From JANRLJ01 sp034437895 (GTDB taxonomy: Bacteria > Chloroflexota > Anaerolineae > Aggregatilineales > Phototrophicaceae): a DNA stretch of 53,156 bases. The stretch is taken from NCBI GenBank assembly GCA_034437895.1, contig DAOTTO010000238.1, positions 1 to 53,156 on the forward strand. The letters are read 5' to 3'. A program made the translations under genes and the position numbers. This document shows positions 49,064-53,156 of the stretch, piece after piece. Each line of letters starts with the position of its first letter. Position 1 is the stretch's first letter. The notes beneath the pieces were generated by a model. That model searched no databases. It was given only the letters and a program-made list of their open reading frames with translations, and was not told the origin of the DNA.

Positions 49064-50404
49064 ATGTATGTTCGTACCCCTAAACGTTATACCCGGCAAG
49101 GGCGCAAACGCAGCCCGCTGAGTTTGCGCTGGCTCTGGTTGTGGATTTTAACGCCGCTGGTTGTCGTCGCTGGAATTGGCATTTATCAGAATCAGGGAAT
49201 ATTCCGGGAGCGCATCGGCGGTGTGGTCGATACAATGGTTGATTCGGCGGGAGATAGGATTGCGACGATCAACGCGCCTACGCCCGTACCCACCCAAGAC
49301 CCGACAGAAAATATCGCCCGTGCCAATGCGTCATGGGAACGCGGTGCGATTCAAGAAGCGGTAGAAGCTTATGCCGAAATCATCGACGCGGTGCCGAATG
49401 ATTTGAACGCGCATTATCATTACACGCTCGGCTTGATTATGGAGGATAAGGACGTAGAAGCGCTGGAAGCGGCAGAAAATACGGTTACGGCGAATCCTTT
49501 TGTGGCGGATGCGTGGGCTATTCGGGCGATGGCACTCAGCCGAACCGGGAATTATGGTCAGGCTGTCGCTAGTGCGCTCCATGCGCTGGAACTCGCCCCA
49601 CAGGATGCTGCACAAGATAATTTGACCGTTGCCAAATCCCGCGCCAGAGCATTGGCATTTTTAGCGGAAGCCTATTTCTACGACGATCAATATGAACGCG
49701 CTGCCTCAACGGTGCAAGAGGCACTTAATCTTGATCCTGACTGCTTTGAAGCGTATTACGTCAGCGGTTTGGTCAACTGGTTTTATAATATTGATCGTCA
49801 AGCGGCCATGCAGGATTTTGATACGGCTTACGGCACGATGCCCAACATGATCTATATTGGGATCGAGATGTCTTATCTCGAAAGCGAAATTCAAGTCGCC
49901 AGCGAAGCCCCCGATTTTACCCAAGCTGAAGGACGGATTGAAGGCATTTTGGAGCTTAATCCAGATAATGCGCGGGCGCTTTATTGGATGGGCGATTATT
50001 ACTTTCGCACCGTCGGCGATCCCAATCGCTCTGCGGATTATCTCTCGCGCTGTACGAATGCCAATCCGAATAATCCAAGCTGTCATTATCTGTTAGGCCG
50101 CGCCCGAATGCGGCAGAAACTTTACAGTGACGCGCTGCTTTCCTTCGAGACTGCGATAGACCTCTCGGTCTCCGGTGATCAACTTTTTGCGCGTTACAAT
50201 TATTGGGCAGCGGAGGCAAGTCGCCAACTCAATGACCTTTCAGGCTGCCTGACCTACCTTCAAACCGCGATTGAAACCGCGCAAGTATTGGAAGATCAAG
50301 TTGTCTTGGATGCTTACCCCACGTTGGCGCAGCAGTGCGGCGGAGTCGTTATACAACCGACACCTACGCCAGAAGCGACTGCCGAGGGGGAGGGCAGCGG
50401 TTAG
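49064..50404 (+). CDS. Membrane-anchored TPR protein 3
   Basis: 446 residues. A basic N-terminus without the YSxPFF motif is followed by a transmembrane helix (about 24-42), an APTPVPTQDPTENIA linker, and TPR motifs from residue 85 (ASWERGAIQEAVEAYAEI) to about 420, ending in a Thr/Pro/Glu tail. It starts 3 bp after the second TPR gene. Same architecture as the other two, but more diverged. All three are probably expressed together and may form one complex at the cell surface. Confidence 0.87.
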   Translation: MYVRTPKRYTRQGRKRSPLSLRWLWLWILTPLVVVAGIGIYQNQGIFRERIGGVVDTMVDSAGDRIATINAPTPVPTQDPTENIARANASWERGAIQEAVEAYAEIIDAVPNDLNAHYHYTLGLIMEDKDVEALEAAENTVTANPFVADAWAIRAMALSRTGNYGQAVASALHALELAPQDAAQDNLTVAKSRARALAFLAEAYFYDDQYERAASTVQEALNLDPDCFEAYYVSGLVNWFYNIDRQAAMQDFDTAYGTMPNMIYIGIEMSYLESEIQVASEAPDFTQAEGRIEGILELNPDNARALYWMGDYYFRTVGDPNRSADYLSRCTNANPNNPSCHYLLGRARMRQKLYSDALLSFETAIDLSVSGDQLFARYNYWAAEASRQLNDLSGCLTYLQTAIETAQVLEDQVVLDAYPTLAQQCGGVVIQPTPTPEATAEGEGSG

Positions 50405-50448
50405 CTTTTAGCCGTCAGTAAATCCGTGCGAATAATGCGAAAAATGAC

Positions 50449-50523
50449 AACCACCAAGACACAAAGAACACCAAGAGGAGTTTTTGTAAAATATTCTTGG
50501 TGACTCTTGGTGCCTTAGTAGTT
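50449..50523. repeat. AACCACCAAGACAC-family inverted repeat after the TPR operon
   Basis: AACCACCAAGACACAAAG at the left and TTGGTGCCTTAGTAGTT at the right form an imperfect palindrome of about 75 bp. It sits between convergent units and may stop transcription. A short TTAGCTTTTAGCCG element at 50401-50418 overlaps the TPR3 stop. Confidence 0.65.
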
Positions 50524-50612
50524 CAGAATTGAAAGACTTTTATAGCTATTGGCAAGGTCAAATTATTTGATGCAAGGTACATACTGGCCTTACGTATTTG
50601 TTGCCTTTCGCA

Positions 50613-51626
50613 TCACGGACTAGGTTCGCTGCAACTCGGCAGTTCCGCGTAGCTTTTCGTCCAATTGCGCCCATAGAACGTCAGATACTCGGTGATGTGC
50701 GCTGCCCAATAATCGTTGCTATGGTCGCCGCCGGGATTAATGACGTAGGTGTGGCTGATATTCCGCGCCCGCAGCCGATCCGATAGGGTCTGCTGGCTAA
50801 AAGCCACTGAATCCGCCGAGCCGTTATCCATATAAATCCGCAAACCTGCGTCCGCCAACGTGGGCGATGTTTGCGCGATTTCCAGCGGATTAAAAGCAGG
50901 TGGCACGACATCAATATCGGGGAAGAAGGCGCTGTGTCCGGTGATGATGCTGAAAACCTCTGGATGGCGGAAGCCGATTTCAAACGCCCAAAATCCGCCA
51001 CGAGAAATACCCGCTATAGCACGATTGTCGCGGTTGCTGATCGTACAAAAGTCACGCTCAATGGCGGGGAGCAGTTCGTCTAAAATCACTGTCTCGTAGG
51101 ATGGGTCGGGCGGATAGCTGTCTGTGCCGCCAATCGCGCCATAATAGGGCATGACCAGAATCATGGGTGGGAGTGCGCCCAACCGAATCCCAGAATCTAA
51201 GGCTTCCACCACGCCAATATCGCTCCACTGTGTCTCACGGAAACTCAGTCCGTGCAGCAGCAGTACATACGGATAGCGGCGTTCTGTCTCGTAATAACAG
51301 GGCGGCACGTAAACTTGATAACGCAAATTTTCCCCGCCCGCTACCGTACTTGGAAATTGACTGAATTCCACCAACTGTCCGGCATCAATCTCACACGGGA
51401 ACAACGTCGGCGTTGGCGTGTAGTCCGGTGTACTGGTGGGTAAGGCTGTGCGGGAGGGAATGGGCGTGTTGGATGACAAAGGAATCGGTGTAACTGAAGG
51501 CGCGGCGGTGATGACGACGGCGACGGGCGTGGCTTGTGGCATCATCGGGTCACAGCCGATCAATAGAACACTCATCAGACACAAAAGTAAAACGACTTGG
51601 ATAGAATAACGACTTGATTGACGCAT
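50613..51626 (-). CDS. Lipoprotein esterase (putative esterase/feruloyl-esterase-like alpha/beta hydrolase)
   Basis: 337 residues. The signal peptide ends in VLLIGC (lipobox Cys), followed by a Thr/Pro/Ser linker (about 35-75). The alpha/beta hydrolase domain has YPYVLLLHGL, the nucleophile elbow AIAGISRGGFWA (GxSxGG) and NPGGDHSNDYW with the catalytic His. This pattern fits the putative esterase family (Fes/IroE/acetyl-xylan or feruloyl esterase relatives). It acts outside the cell membrane on an unknown ester. ATG 51626 has no strong ribosome site. Confidence 0.85.
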   Translation of the reverse strand: MRQSSRYSIQVVLLLCLMSVLLIGCDPMMPQATPVAVVITAAPSVTPIPLSSNTPIPSRTALPTSTPDYTPTPTLFPCEIDAGQLVEFSQFPSTVAGGENLRYQVYVPPCYYETERRYPYVLLLHGLSFRETQWSDIGVVEALDSGIRLGALPPMILVMPYYGAIGGTDSYPPDPSYETVILDELLPAIERDFCTISNRDNRAIAGISRGGFWAFEIGFRHPEVFSIITGHSAFFPDIDVVPPAFNPLEIAQTSPTLADAGLRIYMDNGSADSVAFSQQTLSDRLRARNISHTYVINPGGDHSNDYWAAHITEYLTFYGRNWTKSYAELPSCSEPSP

Positions 51627-51816
51627 AAAGGCTATCTCATACCTGATTTATCCCATAATCAATCGCATAGTATACACCCTAACCGGAATCAAAATGTTCG
51701 GACGTAATAAGAGCGTTATAGTTATGTACGAATACGAGTTGGATTGTTACAAAATTGATATATTGCGATTATGATTAGAACAGAAGTTAAAGATGATGTT
51801 ATAACAGGCGGTAAAC

Positions 51817-52578
51817 ATGAGAAAATTACGCATCAACACGCTCAAAATTGTTCTAATTCTGGTTATTGCTGTGCTGGGTATCGTGGCACAGCCTGTTTTC
51901 GCGCAAGGCGGCTTGGATCAGCTTCCCGGTGATCGGGTGATCGTCTTCTGCCAATCCACTGTGGTGGAAGTTTGGGGCGGTACGGATATTGGCACGGGGG
52001 TTTTCCTCGGCTCATTCTTCTATGGCGATCTGATTGCGTCCGGCTCGCTCAACCGTTCTTCGCAATATGGGCAGGTCGCGGTCTCGGTGGATTTACTCGG
52101 CAACTTCCGCGCTGCGTGGGTGGGTGGCCCGTATTATGCCAGCGGCTACGGGGATTTTTCCAAGACCTTCCAATGCCCTGGCCCCTTTACGGTTTACACC
52201 GATTTGCTCCGCGCCACCAATTCCGGCTATGGTTATCCTTATGGCGGCACCCCCTACGTCGCGCCCTCACCTTACGTGACGATCCCCACTGTACCCGTTA
52301 CCTATGTGATTGACCCGCTGACGGGTATCGCATCTACCAGCACGGGTATTCAGCAAATCGCGGTGATTAACCAGTCGCCCGGTGCAGTCATTAATCAGAC
52401 TGTCGGCATTAGTTCGCCTGTGAGTGGCTGCGGTGCGCGTGTGTATGTTGTACAAGCAGGCGATACATTGTTCCGCATCTCGCGCCGCTTCGGAACATCA
52501 GTGAGTGCGTTAGCTTCCTGCAATGCCATCGCCAACCCGACCCGTATCTTCGTCGGTCAGCAGATTTACGTGCCATAA
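51817..52578 (+). CDS. Secreted LysM protein
   Basis: 253 residues. The signal peptide ends near VFAQGG. An unrecognised beta-rich domain (about 35-140; VIVFCQSTVVEVWGG, with one Cys pair) is followed by a Gly/Tyr/Pro-rich linker and a C-terminal LysM (about 208-253, VYVVQAGDTLFRISRRFG). LysM binds N-acetylglucosamine polymers such as peptidoglycan. The domain before it may be another small wall or ligand-binding unit. The 190-bp spacer (51627-51816) shows AT-rich promoter-like sequence without a good match. Confidence 0.85.
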   Translation: MRKLRINTLKIVLILVIAVLGIVAQPVFAQGGLDQLPGDRVIVFCQSTVVEVWGGTDIGTGVFLGSFFYGDLIASGSLNRSSQYGQVAVSVDLLGNFRAAWVGGPYYASGYGDFSKTFQCPGPFTVYTDLLRATNSGYGYPYGGTPYVAPSPYVTIPTVPVTYVIDPLTGIASTSTGIQQIAVINQSPGAVINQTVGISSPVSGCGARVYVVQAGDTLFRISRRFGTSVSALASCNAIANPTRIFVGQQIYVP

Positions 52579-52608
52579 ACCTAATTTTAGGTTAAACCAC
52601 AACAGATC

Positions 52609-52649
52609 AGGCGGCATCACTAGGTTAGTGTGCCGCCTCATTTTGTTTT
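52609..52649 (+). terminator. Intrinsic terminator after the LysM gene
   Basis: AGGCGGCA plus CACTA, loop GGT, TAGTG plus TGCCGCCT (8 + 5 bp, one bulged T), followed by CATTTTGTTTT. Confidence 0.88.
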
Positions 52650-52763
52650 GGCATAGGGCAATCGTAGGGCAAACGGTGGTTAGAGAATTGTTATGTATAT
52701 TGCTTAATTAATACCGCCTCTGTTACGCTAATTACATCGTTCCATGCAGCAGAAAAGAGACGT

Positions 52764-53156
52764 ATGTTTGATAAACGTCGCAATCTTCCCATCAGGGCGC
52801 TGTTATTTGTGTTTACAGTGCTGTTGCTGCTTCTATCCGTTATTGTATCCGCACAAGATATTATCCCCCCCCCCTACTACGGAGTTACCTAAAGTAACTG
52901 AAACCCCTACTACAACGGCAACTTCCACAGCAACCTCTACACCAACTTCATCGCCAACATCGACAATTGCATCATCGCTTACACCGTCTTTAACGCCTTT
53001 GGGTGTTATTTTCCCTACACCGATGCCTCTCATGCCGCAGCCCGGCGCGATGATATCCCCAATGATTGGGCCATTACCCCCGATCTTAGGTTCACCACCA
53101 ACAGGCATTCCGACCTTTACCCCAACACCTGATTTGAGTGCGCCGCAGCCAAACAT
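52764..53156 (+). pseudogene. Secreted Thr/Pro-rich protein gene frameshifted at a C10 run, runs off the window
   Basis: The ATG at 52764 opens a signal peptide (MFDKRRNLPIRALL...SVIVSAQD). The frame then enters ten C at 52865-52874 and stops at 52890-52892 (product 42 residues). With nine C, or twelve, the frame continues as TTELPKVTETPTTTATST and on through a Thr/Pro/Ser-rich region to the window end without a stop. That composition equals the linkers of other secreted proteins here. Either a contingency (phase-variable) gene or a base-count error in the sequence. The minus-strand open frame over this region is an artefact of the Thr/Pro codons. Confidence 0.72.

Noticed and set aside
52833..53156. 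Minus-strand open frame (Gly/Val-rich) at the right edge
   Set aside because: It is the antisense of a Thr/Pro/Ser-rich coding stretch; the plus strand has a signal peptide and linker composition typical of this genome.

Overview
The window reads as a chromosome segment of a Chloroflexota bacterium, probably of the Anaerolineae and relatives. This rests on gene content and style, not on a marker gene. Many exported proteins carry long Thr/Pro/Ser linkers, SH3b and LysM domains are frequent, a Ser/Thr kinase has a large outer module, and GC is mid-range. No LPS, phage, transposase, tRNA, rRNA or CRISPR signal was seen. Coding density is high, and short dispersed palindromic repeats sit both between and inside genes.

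Layout: 1-7.1 kb (mostly minus) holds two GT-C membrane glycosyltransferases around a small lipoprotein, a DUF433/DUF5615 toxin-antitoxin-like pair, and a membrane protein with a C-terminal endonuclease/exonuclease/phosphatase domain. 7.2-12.6 kb has an unknown protein and an ABC export cassette (ATPase, FtsX-type permease, second ATPase). 12.8-16.4 kb is a translationally coupled operon of a MoxR-like AAA+ ATPase, an unknown Pro/Ala/Gln-rich protein and a DUF2201-type HExxH + VWA protein. 16.6-20.9 kb is an envelope block: two paralogous secreted proteins flank a LysM L,D-transpeptidase. 20.9-24.1 kb contains two CBS proteins, a BON protein and a divergent GAF histidine kinase/NarL-type regulator pair. 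24.2-30.1 kb has a Ser/Thr kinase with a sensory stalk, an alpha/beta hydrolase, a membrane-anchored Mrr-like nuclease and a DUF2278 protein.

The most interesting stretch is 30.2-34.4 kb. A good promoter drives a leader of about 336 nt with a 24-codon ORF, an exact 14-nt duplication and an intrinsic terminator. These precede an operon of an RsgA-type GTPase, an APH-like kinase, a GNAT acetyltransferase and an MFS transporter. The architecture is that of an attenuator that could respond to ribosome stress or antibiotics. Directly after it, a DEAD-box RNA helicase has a leader of about 297 nt that folds into a multibranched structure.

36.6-53.2 kb holds a sugar dehydrogenase-like lipoprotein, HtpG, a Kelch surface protein with a 42-bp minisatellite, two small membrane proteins (one with three DPNIxGxGSFGR repeats), an endonuclease IV-like TIM barrel, an M50B-like protease, DUF427, an operon of three membrane TPR proteins, a lipoprotein esterase, a LysM protein, and at the right edge a secreted-protein gene frameshifted at a run of ten C. 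Functions are inferred from motifs read by eye; no database search was possible.
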